Positions 16,735-25,098 of a stretch of 31,313 nt of DNA are shown here, piece after piece. The translations under genes were made by a program, and so were the position numbers. How positions within the stretch are numbered: the stretch's first letter is position 1; every line of letters starts with the position of its first letter. The notes beneath the pieces were generated by a model. It was given only the letters and a program-made list of their open reading frames with translations. It was not told where the DNA came from and ran no database searches. Source of the DNA: JALOOE01 sp964423545 (GTDB lineage Bacteria; Chloroflexota; Anaerolineae; CG2-30-64-16); contig CAYRFV010000028.1 of assembly GCA_964423545.1 (NCBI GenBank), positions 1 through 31,313 of the forward strand, given 5' to 3'.

Positions 16735-17035
16735 TCATCCTCTTTCTATGGGAAATTCCACTGCGCTGCCCCATTCAACCCATGACCGTTCGTACTCGCG
16801 CACATCAGGATAGCCCAGCAGTTGCGTTAACGCAAACCAGGCGTGCGTAGAGAGGCCGCCACGCACACAGCAGGTGGTGATGGTGCGCGCCGGCGTGATC
16901 TACAGACCGTCGAACAGTGCCCGCAGTTCCGCGACCGGCTTGACCGTCCCATCCCCACGCATATACCTCAGCGTTGTCCATCTTCATGACGTTCCAGACC
17001 AGTGTTTGGTTATGGGCCTTTCGGCTGGGTGCGCC
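16735..17035 (-). pseudogene. Decayed rhodanese (thiosulfate sulfurtransferase) gene
   Basis: The minus-strand frame ending at TGA 16735-16737 encodes the C-terminal catalytic half of a two-domain rhodanese. It reads GDGTVKPVAELRALFDGL, an in-frame TAG, then ITPARTITTCCVRGGLS, THAWFALTQLLGYPDVREYE and RSWVEWGSAVEFPIERG. The Cys in TCCVRGGLS is at the place of the active-site cysteine (usually TYCxGGRxS). Upstream, similarity continues only in other frames (for example LVWNVMKMDNAEVYAWG near 16965-17010) and no start is present. It is therefore inactivated by a nonsense codon, at least one frameshift and loss of the N-terminal half. Confidence 0.75.
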
Positions 17036-17646
17036 AAACGCCGCCGGCAGTCTCGGCCGTGTCCGAGATAGGCTGTCCGCCTCACCACACGCCGGTCTCC
17101 TCGATCAGCGGTTGCGGCTCCCATCATACAACGCGGCCCACGCACCGGTGATCTGCCGGTCGCGGCTTTCGCTCATCATCCGCCCCACGTCTACCTGGTC
17201 GTTGCCAGCCACCGCTCGCGCATCTGTCTCACCTGCACGGAGCCCACCTTTACCAGGCTGCATCCGCAGACGCGGGCCACTGTTACCGCCTCCGCAGAGC
17301 TTTCCGCCAGCAGAGCGAGAACTTCCATCGGCTTCACACCAGCAAGTGTCCGGTCAGCGCCCGTAACTGCGCTTCAATGCGCAGATGTCAGCCGCCGGCG
17401 GCTTCAGCACAATGCAATGGGAGAAGGTCACTCGAGTGGCGGGGACGGGTGCAACACGCGTTGAGCGGCCGCGCCAGCTGCTTCCGAGGGTGGCCCGGTC
17501 TGGTCACGTTTCTCTCGGAGTTCCTCGACGCCGAGGTGACCGGCTCTCGACCCCAGCGAGAGACATAAGTCGCATACAAGCGCAGGATGAGGCCGGATAA
17601 TCGTCCACAGATGCGCGAGGACCTTTGGGTCCGTCGAGGGTGGAAG
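17036..17646. other. Gene-poor stretch with coding remnants
   Basis: No intact gene was found. On the minus strand a frame ending at TAG 17191-17193 reads VKPMEVLALLAESSAEAVTV followed by ARVCGCSLVKVG and VRQMRERWLATTR. It has an ATG at 17328 but no ribosome-binding site and no family I recognise. It may be a remnant of the gene upstream of the rhodanese. The rest shows frequent stops in all frames. Confidence 0.35.
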
Positions 17647-19514
17647 TTGGCGCCGGGTCTGGGGATTCAGCTGCTGGGCGAGTTCTGACTGACCTACGAC
17701 GGCGTCCGCGTGACGGCCGTTCATTCTCCGCGCCTGCGCACCTTGCTGGCCTACCTGATCCTCCATCGAGGCGCACCGCAGCCGCGCCAGCACCTCTCCT
17801 TCCTCTTGTGGCCCGACTCGGCCGAAGAACAGGCGCGCACCAACCTGAGAAATCTGGTTCATCTCTTGCGCCAGGCTCTGCCTCACAGCGACTGCTGTCT
17901 GCGCAGCGAGGGCCAGGTGCTCCTGTGGGAGCCGCACGTCCCCTACACCCTGGACACGGTCGAGTTCGAGGGAGCTGTCAAGGCAGGCGCGCTGCAGGCG
18001 GCCGTCGAACTGTACCGGGGAGACCTGCTGCCGGAATGCTACGGGGACTGGGTCGTGCCCGAACGCGAGCGCCTGCGCCAGTTGTTTATCGCGACATTGG
18101 ACCGCCTGGTGCAGCAGATGGAAGACCGCCGCGACTACCAGGCCGCCCTGGGATACGCCCATCGCCTGGCGCAGGAAGACCCGCTATGCGAATCACACTG
18201 CCGTCGCCTGATCCGGCTGCAGATGCTCGTCGGCGATCGTGCGGCTGGGCTGCGCACTTACCACGCCTGCGCCACCGCGCTGCGCCGCGAACTTGGCGTC
18301 GAGCCCGCCGTCGCCACTCAGCAGCTCTATGCCCATCTCCTACACAGCCATCGAGTCGATGCCTCGCCGCATCGGCCCGGATCAGGCGCTGGTCGGGCGC
18401 CAGCAGGAATGGGCGCAGCTGCTTGCGGTCTGGCAGGCGGCAGCCAACGGTACGCCGCAGCTCGCTCTGCTGACGGGCGACGTAGGGGTCGGCAAGACCC
18501 GACTTGGCGAGGAGCTGCTCACCTGGGCCAGGCGCCAGGGTTTCCCCGTCGCAACGGCAGTCTGCTATGCAGCCGAAGGAAACCTGCCATTCGGACCGAT
18601 CGTCGCCTGGCTGCGCAGCCGGCCCTTGCCGGTTCTTCCTGGACATTGGCGTCGCGAGGTCGCCAGGCTGCTGCATGAGGCCGGCGGACCGGATGACTAC
18701 AATGCGCCTTGGGAGCGGCACCGGCTCTTCGAGGCGCTGGCGCAGGCCGTGCTTGCGTGGGGACGGCCCCCAGGGAAGGCAGGCGCTGGGTGCGAGCCGC
18801 TGCCCATCTTGCTCATGCTCGATGATCTGCAATGGTGTGACCGCGACACCCTGGACTGGCTTCACTTCCTCATGCGCTGCGATCCACACGCCCGGCTCCT
18901 CATCCTCGGCACGGTGCAGGCCGGCGATATTGCGGCCGATCAGTCGCTGGCGCCGCTGTTGAACAGCCTGCGCCGGCACGGCATGGTGACGGAAATCGAG
19001 CTGGGGCCGTTGAGCAGCAACGAGATTCTTACGCTGGCGAGTCAGACCGCGGGCCGGCAGCTGCCGCAGGCCTTGGCCGAGCCGCTGTACCGGGGATCGG
19101 AAGGCAATCCGCTTTTCGTAGTGGAGATGATACGAGCAGGGATAGACCACACCGGCCCATGGGATGCCGGGCACGGCCAGGCCGCACTCGAAACCGACCT
19201 GCCACTTCCACCGAAGATTCAGCAGGTGCTGAGGGCGCGGCTGGCACAGCTTTCGCCCGCCGCGTTGAGTCTGGCTGAGCTGGCCGCCGTCAACGGTCGT
19301 GCGTGCCCCTACACGGTGCTCGCGCGCGCCTTCGAGGGCGATGAATCCAATCTGGTTCAAGCGCTGGACGAGCTGTGGCGTCGCCGCATCCTGCGCGAAG
19401 CAGCTGGGGATTCTTACGACTTCACGCACGATAAGCTGCGCGAGGTGTGCTACGAGGGTATGAGCGCGGCGCGGTCTGGCGCGCCGGCGCCTGGCAGAGG
19501 CGCAGCAAGGCTGA
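17647..19514 (+). pseudogene. Broken SARP/BTAD-AAA regulator gene
   Basis: Homology runs through a SARP winged helix (RLRTLLAYLILHRGAPQPRQ), a BTAD domain ending ALRRELGVEPAVATQQLYAH, and an AAA/MalT-like ATPase with Walker A LTGDVGVGKTRLGEELL and Walker B LLMLDDLQWCD. Three lesions are seen. A TGA at 17686-17688 interrupts IQLLGEF-stop-LTYDGVRV in the first strand. A frameshift near 18358 separates BTAD from the ATPase. A further frameshift near 19475 leads to a stop at 19512. The C-terminal TPR half expected for this class is absent, and the next gene begins right after. A GTG at 17710 could restart translation but could not repair the rest. Confidence 0.8.
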
Positions 19515-19559
19515 ACTCGGCGCCGGTCGAGAAGGTTGTGAGAGTGGCCTTCACGCCCT

Positions 19560-20426
19560 CTACGCCAGACGGTACACGACGATGAGATACACGCCGCACG
19601 CAATGGTCACCAGCCCTTCACCGAGGCCGATTGCCAACACCGTGCGATCTGCTCGGGCGGCCGGTCGCGTGCCCCACGCCGCGCGCGCAAACAGCAGGAC
19701 ATACAGCGGCGCCACCGCCCACGGCATCCAACCGGCGAGAACCAGCAGTGATGCGAGGACCAGACCGGCGCCATAGTGACCCAGCACCGAGACGCGCGGC
19801 GGTGCAAGCGCCACGCCTTCGCCGTCGGCCACCTTCAGCGCCTGTCGCCTGCGCCGCAGCCGCCATCGCGAATAGAGCACCCCGCCCACCCCGACGATGG
19901 CAGTGAGCAGCCACAGCACCGGCGCACGGATCGTCCAGGCGCCGGTGGAGGCGTAATGAGCGCCCGTCGCAGCCAAAGATAGCCCGGCCGTGCCGATGAC
20001 CTCGCTCCACAGCGTGCGCGCCCGTCGCGCGTTGCCCGCCCACAACTGAAGCGCCAGCAGCCCCGCACCCACGATTCCGAGCGGGACCAAGCCCCAAAGC
20101 TGCGCCGACAACAGCAAGACGCCGCTCCCCAAGATGAGCCCCACGCAGAGGGCCAGCCAGGCCAGCAACAGAGGCAGGTCCGCGCGCGTTCGCCTGCCGC
20201 GCCAACTCTTGAGCGCCAGATCGAGCGGCTGGCGTGCGAAGAAGAGAGCCAGCGCAGCAACGGTGAAAGCAATCGCCCGGGCATTGACCTGGCCGGCGAC
20301 GCCGAGACCCACCGCCAACGGCGTCAGGAAGAGAAACCAGCCGCCATGCTCCCGAGGCAGCAGTAGCTTCAGGCGCGCCGGCGCGGCGGCCGGTTTCGGG
20401 TTTCGCAGATCGATCGGTCCTTGCAT
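19560..20426 (-). CDS. YwiC-like membrane protein
   Basis: A 288-residue polytopic membrane protein. It contains the PREHGGWFLFLTPLAVGLGV signature near residue 25 that marks YwiC-like proteins, then about eight to nine hydrophobic helices separated by an Arg-rich loop (RWRLRRRRQALK). YwiC is named from Bacillus subtilis, where it lies near nitrate-respiration genes; its biochemical function is unknown. ATG 20426 is chosen because the longer frame to 20849 is a shadow of ctaB on the same strand in another frame. It lies 17 bases after ctaB, so ctaA-ctaB-ywiC is a likely operon. The conserved PREHGGW motif and the neighbours suggest a heme- or quinone-linked membrane role, which is speculation. 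Confidence 0.85.
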   Translation of the reverse strand: MQGPIDLRNPKPAAAPARLKLLLPREHGGWFLFLTPLAVGLGVAGQVNARAIAFTVAALALFFARQPLDLALKSWRGRRTRADLPLLLAWLALCVGLILGSGVLLLSAQLWGLVPLGIVGAGLLALQLWAGNARRARTLWSEVIGTAGLSLAATGAHYASTGAWTIRAPVLWLLTAIVGVGGVLYSRWRLRRRRQALKVADGEGVALAPPRVSVLGHYGAGLVLASLLVLAGWMPWAVAPLYVLLFARAAWGTRPAARADRTVLAIGLGEGLVTIACGVYLIVVYRLA

Positions 20427-20443
20427 TTCCACGATGCGACAGC

Positions 20444-21361
20444 TCAAGACGGCCACCCAGGCTGCAGAACGGTGGCGATGCAGGCGGCAAGTAGAATGAC
20501 CAGGAGATGAAGATTCGAGGTGTGGAAGAGCCGCCAGGCCCGTCCGATGGACGGATCCGCAACCAGCTGCCCCCCACGCGCCAGCAGGAGCGCGGTCATC
20601 ACCAGCGCGGGGATGAGGTAGATCAGGCCAAGTCCGGGCTGCAAGGCTAACAGCAAGGCCGCGATCCCCACGCCGACCCCATGCGCCAGACTCCATCCCG
20701 CGGCCACGCGACGGCTCACTGTCACCGGCAGCATCGGCACCTTGACCTGGGCGTAATCGTCGCGATAGACCAGCGCCAGACTCCAGAAATGTATCGGCGT
20801 CCAGAAGAAGAGCAACAGCGCCAACAGCAATGCGGCCGGGTCGGCCCAATCGCCCACAGCCGCCGACCCGCTCAGCACGGCGCAGCTTCCGGCCAGACCG
20901 CCGACAACGATGTTCAGGTGGGTGCGCGGCTTCAGCCAGAGGGTGTAGACCACCACGTAGATGAACGCACCCAGGAACAGAAAGGCGGCCAGGATCGGAT
21001 TGGATCGCAGCGTCGACAATACGGCCCCGGTGACCAGGACGATGCCCGCGACGAGCGCCACGCGGGGATCGCCGGCGCCTGTCGCCAGGGGCCGTCGCGT
21101 GCGCGTGCGCCGCATCAGGGCATCGCGATCGCGTTCGACGTATTCGTTGAGCGCAGACGCGCCGCCCGCGCTCGCTGTTCCGACCGCCAACAGGACGGCA
21201 ATCGCCGGCCAGCCAGGACGGCCGTCGGAAGCAAGAAATGCGCCGGCCAGCGCGGCCAGAAGCAGCAGTGCAACGATCCGCAGCTTGAACAGCGCGACGA
21301 TCACCGCACCGATCCGGGGCCCTTTTGAGGCGGAGACCGCCGGGCTATCGGTCGCGTTCAT
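20444..21361 (-). CDS. ctaB: Heme O synthase (protoheme IX farnesyltransferase)
   Basis: A 305-residue UbiA-family prenyltransferase in the membrane. It attaches a farnesyl group to protoheme to make heme O for heme-copper oxidases. The first Asp-rich motif is NEYVERDRD (72-80), followed by ALMRRTRTRRPLATG, diagnostic of CtaB/CyoE. The second is LVYRDDYAQVKVPMLPV, preceded by FFWTPIHFWSL. Length is normal. The start at 21361 overlaps the stop of ctaA (ATGA at 21358-21361), showing translational coupling. The product feeds the neighbouring heme A synthase. A longer in-frame extension up to 22126 is antiparallel-free shadow coding inside ctaA and is not credible. Confidence 0.95.
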   Translation of the reverse strand: MNATDSPAVSASKGPRIGAVIVALFKLRIVALLLLAALAGAFLASDGRPGWPAIAVLLAVGTASAGGASALNEYVERDRDALMRRTRTRRPLATGAGDPRVALVAGIVLVTGAVLSTLRSNPILAAFLFLGAFIYVVVYTLWLKPRTHLNIVVGGLAGSCAVLSGSAAVGDWADPAALLLALLLFFWTPIHFWSLALVYRDDYAQVKVPMLPVTVSRRVAAGWSLAHGVGVGIAALLLALQPGLGLIYLIPALVMTALLLARGGQLVADPSIGRAWRLFHTSNLHLLVILLAACIATVLQPGWPS

Positions 21362-22392
21362 TCCCGCAGGCTCCAGGCCAACCGGTGATTCAAATACACT
21401 GCCGTCGCGAACATGAGCAGAGCAGTCGCCTGATGGAGCAGCGCCAGCCAGAGGGGTACGCCGAACAGCACCACGCTGACGCCCAGACCGATCTGCACGA
21501 GGATGATGGCGACCAGGAGAGCGGCGCTCCTGCGTATCTGCTGTCCACCCGCTGTCGCGCTCGTGCGCTGGCGAAGGTAAAGCCACAGTGCGATTCCCAA
21601 CACGACGAATGCCAGCCAACGGTGGATGAAGTGCACCGTCAGCGGCGTCTCGAGCACGCTCGCCAGCCACGATTCGGCAGATGAAAGCAGGCCGGCCGGC
21701 ACGAGTGCACCGTTCATCAGCGGCCAGGTGTTGGAGACATGTCCCGCCTTCAGACCTGCCACCAGGCCGCCGTACGCGACCTGCACGACGATGATCGCCA
21801 ACGCCGCCAGCCCCCACCCCGACCAGCGCGGTCGAGTGGCGTCGCCGTGCCCATACAGGCGATCCAGACCCAGCCACATCGCCAGCGCCAGGAGGGTCAA
21901 CGCAATCAACAGGTGGATTGTCAGGCGAAAATGACTCACGTGCGGCCGGTCGATCAGCCCACTCGAGACCATGTACCACCCCATGAACCCCTGGAGCGCA
22001 AACAGGAGCACGATGAGCAAGAACGGCCCCGACTTGCGCCAGGGAATGACCCCTTTCCACAGGAAGTATGCGAGCGGAAGGACCACGATCAGGCCTGCGA
22101 TGCGGGCGATCAGCCGATGCGCCCATTCCAGGTAGAAGATGCGCTTGTAGCCATCCAACGTCATGGTCGCGTTGACGATCTTGAACTCAGGCGTCTGTTG
22201 ATACTTGGTGAATTCGTCCTGCCACGCCTGCTGACCGATCGGCGGAAACACACCGCTGATCGGATTCCACTCAACGATCGATAGACCTGAGCGCGTGAGG
22301 CGCACGTAACCGCCCACAATGACCATCAGACCGACCAGTGTTGCGACCGTGAACAGCCAGATGAGAACTGCTCGATTGCCCCGTTCCGACAT
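21358..22392 (-). CDS. ctaA: Heme A synthase (CtaA/Cox15)
   Basis: A 344-residue eight-helix membrane enzyme that oxidises the C8 methyl of heme O to the formyl group of heme A. Characteristic residues are GGYVRLTRSGLSIVEWNPI (27-45) and the heme-ligand histidines in EWAHRLIARI (His92), HFRLTIHL, VHFIHRWLAF and LLHQATALL. It has the long first extracytoplasmic loop (PPIGQQAWQDEFTKYQQTPE) found in the Cox15/alphaproteobacterial type and lacks the Cys pair of the Bacillus type. It is the first gene of the ctaA-ctaB-ywiC operon and divergent from nirS. Its presence implies that the host makes an aa3-type cytochrome oxidase, though no oxidase subunit is in the window. Confidence 0.94.
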   Translation of the reverse strand: MSERGNRAVLIWLFTVATLVGLMVIVGGYVRLTRSGLSIVEWNPISGVFPPIGQQAWQDEFTKYQQTPEFKIVNATMTLDGYKRIFYLEWAHRLIARIAGLIVVLPLAYFLWKGVIPWRKSGPFLLIVLLFALQGFMGWYMVSSGLIDRPHVSHFRLTIHLLIALTLLALAMWLGLDRLYGHGDATRPRWSGWGLAALAIIVVQVAYGGLVAGLKAGHVSNTWPLMNGALVPAGLLSSAESWLASVLETPLTVHFIHRWLAFVVLGIALWLYLRQRTSATAGGQQIRRSAALLVAIILVQIGLGVSVVLFGVPLWLALLHQATALLMFATAVYLNHRLAWSLRE

Positions 22393-22707
22393 ACTCCGCC
22401 CCCATGGTATCGAAAGAACTGCTCAACCCCCTGACTCTGCACTCCTATTCTAACCAAAGCTACTCCCAACGTGCAAACGCATTCGTCGCGCAGAACCAGG
22501 ATAGCAGTGGCTACGATCGTGAGCCCATCGTGCTGATGAGCCAGAAGGCACGACCAACTCCCGTCCTTCATTCTGTCACAATAATGCGGCCAGTCATGCG
22601 GTGGAGCGGCTTCCACCAGACGCGTTGCATGGAAGGTTTCCTCCTTGCGGACGTGCAGATGATGGCGGCGGGGATGCCGCGCAAGATGCCAGCAAGGATA
22701 ACGCAAG
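22393..22707. other. Intergenic region upstream of ctaA
   Basis: No gene was found on either strand; short frames here have no start signals. It must hold the ctaA promoter on the minus strand, where GGGGGCGGAGT precedes the ATG, but no convincing -35/-10 pair could be assigned. No FNR-type TTGAT-N4-ATCAA site was seen. Confidence 0.5.
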
Positions 22708-22810
22708 CAGCGTTTCAAAAACGTTTCGCGCGCCGTTTCGCTCTTGACTCGAAACGGCGCGCGGACGCGAGACTTTTGTCGTATTCAGCCCCGCGAAACG
22801 CTGGTATGCT
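22708..22810 (+). promoter_or_regulatory. Nested inverted-repeat operator array and nirS promoter
   Basis: CGTTTC appears as direct repeats at 22711, 22722 and 22734, about one helical turn apart, and as the inverse GAAACG at 22751 and 22795. Part of this is a perfect 14-bp inverted repeat, CGCGCGCCGTTTCG (22727-22740) against 22750-22763, with a nine-base loop. An outer pair CAGCGTTTC (22708-22716) and GAAACGCTG (22795-22803) encloses it. The outer right arm abuts an extended -10 element TGG-TATGCT (22802-22810). The same -10 hexamer, TATGCT, is found before the NnrS-like gene. The array would suit cooperative binding of a dimeric regulator. Confidence 0.6.
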
Positions 22811-22885
22811 GATCTTCGTGCCTGCACGCAATCCGTTCGAGGCATGGTCCAAAGGCACTACCGCGCACCGAGGAGACATCGCACC

Positions 22886-24913
22886 ATGAAGCACCTTCTT
22901 TCTTCGACTGTGCTGGTTCTTGCGGCGGCCTTGCTACTTGCCGCGTGCCAGCGCGCCACGCCTGCGCCGCCGCTCGAAGGCAAGCCTTTCGATGCCCAGG
23001 CCGTGGCGTCCGCCTTCCAGAAGGGCACCTGCGGCGCCTGCCACGTCATTCCCGGCGTGCCCAATGCTGCGGGGACCATCGGTCCCGATCTATCGAAAAT
23101 GGGCGAGACGGCGCAAGCCACCCTGAAGGAGAAGTCGTATACCGGAAAGGCCAAGACCGTCGCCGACTACATCCGGGAAGCGGTAGTAGCGCCGGACGCT
23201 TTCGTGGCCGCCGGCTGTCCGGGCGGCGCCTGCCAGAAAGGCCTCATGCCTGCCGCGCTGGCAAAGACGCTGAGCGATCAGGAGCTCAATCTTGTAGTGC
23301 AGTATCTTGCCGGTCTGCCTGGGAAACAGGTCGCCGCGCCGGCTGCTGCGGTGACCACGACCGCCGCGACGCCTGTGCTCGCCGACGCCGAACTCGCCAG
23401 CTCCAAGAAGGTCTTCTTCGATCGCTGCGCAGGCTGCCACGGCACGCTGCGCAAGGGCGCCACCGGCCCCGCCCTGACCCCCGACAAGACGCAGCCCAAA
23501 GGCACCGCTGCGCTCGCAGCCATCATCTTCAACGGCACGCCGCGCGGCATGCCCGACTGGGGCAAGCAGGGCGTCCTGACGCAGGCCCAGGCGGAGTCGA
23601 TGGCGAAGTTCCTGCAAGTTGAGCCACCCTCCCCGCCGGAAATGTCGATGGGACAGATGAAGGAGACCTGGAAGCTCTTTGTCCCCGCTGACAAGAGGCC
23701 GGCTGCCCCGCAGCACAAGCGCGACTGGGAGGATTTCTTTGCCGTCACCCTGCGCGACGCCGGTCAGGTGGCGATCATCGATGGGGACACCTTCGAAGTG
23801 GTCAATAAGGTCGACACCGGCTACGCGGTGCATATCTCGCGCAGCTCGGCGACCGGGCGTTATGTCTACGTTATTGGCCGCGATGGCCGGGCGACCATCA
23901 TCGACCTGTGGCTGGAGAAACCGGACAAGGTGGCCGAGGTCAAGACGTGCTTCGACGCGCGTTCGATCGAGAGCAGCAAGTACAAAGGGCCGGAAGGGGA
24001 CTTCTCCGACAAATACGCCGTCGTCGGCTGCTATTGGCCGCCCCACTTCGTTCTGCTCGACGGCCTCACCCTGGAGCCATTCAAGGTTGTCAGCACGCGC
24101 AGCTACACCTACGATACCGAGGAGTATCATCCAGAGCCGCGTGTCGCCGCCATCGTTGCGTCGCACTTTAAGCCGGAATGGATCGTGAACGTGAAGGAGA
24201 CGGGTCAGGTGTGGTTGGTGGACTACACCGACCCGCATGCGCCAGGCATCAAGATGCTCGAGGCGGAGCGCTTCCTGCACGACGGCGGCTGGGACGCCTC
24301 GCGTCGCTACTTCCTGGTGGCCGCCAACAACGCCAACAAGGTCGCCGTGATCGATGCACAGGAGGGCAAGCTCACTGCGCTGGTGGAGACGCCCAAGATC
24401 CCGCATCCCGGACGCGGCGCCAACTGGATCGATCCCCAATACGGACCGGTATGGAGCACCGCGCACCTGGGCGACCCGTCCCTGGTCGCCATCGGCACCG
24501 ACCCAAAGGGCCATCCGGACCAGGCCTGGAAGGTGGTGCGCAACATTCAGCTGCCCGGCGCCGGCAGCCTGTTCGTGAAGTCGCATCCGAACAGCCCGTG
24601 GATCTGGGTTGACCATGGCTTGAACTCGGACGAGAAGGTGCAGCGCACCGTGTGCGTGGTCGCCAAGACCGACCCCACGAAGACCGCCAAGTGCTGGGAG
24701 GTGGCCAATTACGGCCGCGCCGTGCACTTCGAGTACAACAAGGAGGGGACGCAGGTGTGGGTCAGCGTCTGGGGCCGCGCCGACGAGCCGGGCAAGACCG
24801 GCGAGATCGTGGTCTACGACGACAAGACGCTGAAGGAGGTCGCTCGCATCCCCGACCTCGTGACGCCGACCGGCAAGTTCAACGTCTATAACACGGTGAG
24901 GGACATCTACTGA
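22886..24913 (+). CDS. nirS: Cytochrome cd1 nitrite reductase with extra cytochrome c domain
   Basis: A 675-residue dissimilatory nitrite reductase (nitrite to nitric oxide) displayed outside the membrane. It has a lipoprotein signal (LLLAAC, Cys21). An additional cytochrome c domain follows with CGACH (49-53) and a GGACQKGLMP segment, then the usual NirS heme-c domain with CAGCH (about 181-185) and MPDWGKQG. The eight-bladed heme-d1 propeller runs from about 265 to the end. Conserved d1-site sequences are present: GYAVHISRSSATGRY (iron-ligand His), WSTAHLGDP and VKSHPNS (active-site histidines), plus YHPEPRVAAI, FLHDGGWD and terminal TPTGKFNVYNT. Start ATG 22886 follows GAGGAGA. The NirC-like fusion and lipid anchor differ from soluble proteobacterial NirS of about 560 residues. 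Heme d1 synthesis genes are not in view. Confidence 0.95.
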   Translation: MKHLLSSTVLVLAAALLLAACQRATPAPPLEGKPFDAQAVASAFQKGTCGACHVIPGVPNAAGTIGPDLSKMGETAQATLKEKSYTGKAKTVADYIREAVVAPDAFVAAGCPGGACQKGLMPAALAKTLSDQELNLVVQYLAGLPGKQVAAPAAAVTTTAATPVLADAELASSKKVFFDRCAGCHGTLRKGATGPALTPDKTQPKGTAALAAIIFNGTPRGMPDWGKQGVLTQAQAESMAKFLQVEPPSPPEMSMGQMKETWKLFVPADKRPAAPQHKRDWEDFFAVTLRDAGQVAIIDGDTFEVVNKVDTGYAVHISRSSATGRYVYVIGRDGRATIIDLWLEKPDKVAEVKTCFDARSIESSKYKGPEGDFSDKYAVVGCYWPPHFVLLDGLTLEPFKVVSTRSYTYDTEEYHPEPRVAAIVASHFKPEWIVNVKETGQVWLVDYTDPHAPGIKMLEAERFLHDGGWDASRRYFLVAANNANKVAVIDAQEGKLTALVETPKIPHPGRGANWIDPQYGPVWSTAHLGDPSLVAIGTDPKGHPDQAWKVVRNIQLPGAGSLFVKSHPNSPWIWVDHGLNSDEKVQRTVCVVAKTDPTKTAKCWEVANYGRAVHFEYNKEGTQVWVSVWGRADEPGKTGEIVVYDDKTLKEVARIPDLVTPTGKFNVYNTVRDIY

Positions 24914-24917
24914 TCCC

Positions 24918-25044
24918 CAAGAGGGGCGGGGGCGGGCGCGGCCCGCGCCGCCCCCCGNNNNNNNNNNCTAAAAAACACCGGTTAGTCAAAAATACTCACC
25001 CCCATGGGGGGCGCCGCCGCCCGCGCCGCGCCCCGCCCCTCTTG
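24918..25044. repeat. GC-rich inverted repeats around an assembly gap
   Basis: CAAGAGGGGCGGGG (24918-24931) is exactly inverted at 25031-25044. Inside are further strong hairpins, such as GGGGGCGGGCGCGG against CCGCGCCGCCCCCC (24930-24957) and the palindrome CCCCCATGGGGG (24999-25010). Ten N sit at 24958-24967. Part of this could be the nirS terminator. The gap means the join between nirS and the MFS gene rests on scaffolding. Confidence 0.7.
24958..24967. other. Assembly gap (10 N) after nirS
   Basis: Ten N inside a very GC-rich palindromic region. The bases right of the gap are abruptly AT-rich (CTAAAAAACACCGGTTAGTC), unlike the surroundings. The gap length is probably a placeholder. Confidence 0.9.
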
Positions 25045-25098
25045 AAGACCGCCCTACCGCAGTTTGCCGCTCCACCTCGTTCGCGGTTAAATGGAGCC

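Noticed and set aside
18086..19603. Long antisense frame over the broken SARP/AAA gene
   Set aside because: No domain signature, and the opposite strand carries Walker A and B motifs; it is a GC-driven shadow.
19560..20849. A 429-residue extended form of the YwiC-like protein
   Set aside because: The first 141 residues overlap ctaB in another frame and lack sensible composition; MQGPIDL at 20426 begins the family homology.
20444..22126. A 560-residue extended form of ctaB
   Set aside because: The added 255 residues lie in another frame of ctaA and are Arg/Gly/Pro-rich shadow translation; ATG 21361 with the ATGA overlap is the real start.
22393..22885. FNR/DNR-type site before nirS
   Set aside because: No TTGAT-N4-ATCAA-like dyad is present; the CGTTTC array is different.
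23090..24727. Long open frame antisense to nirS
   Set aside because: It is a product of high GC at third positions; the sense strand encodes an unmistakable NirS.
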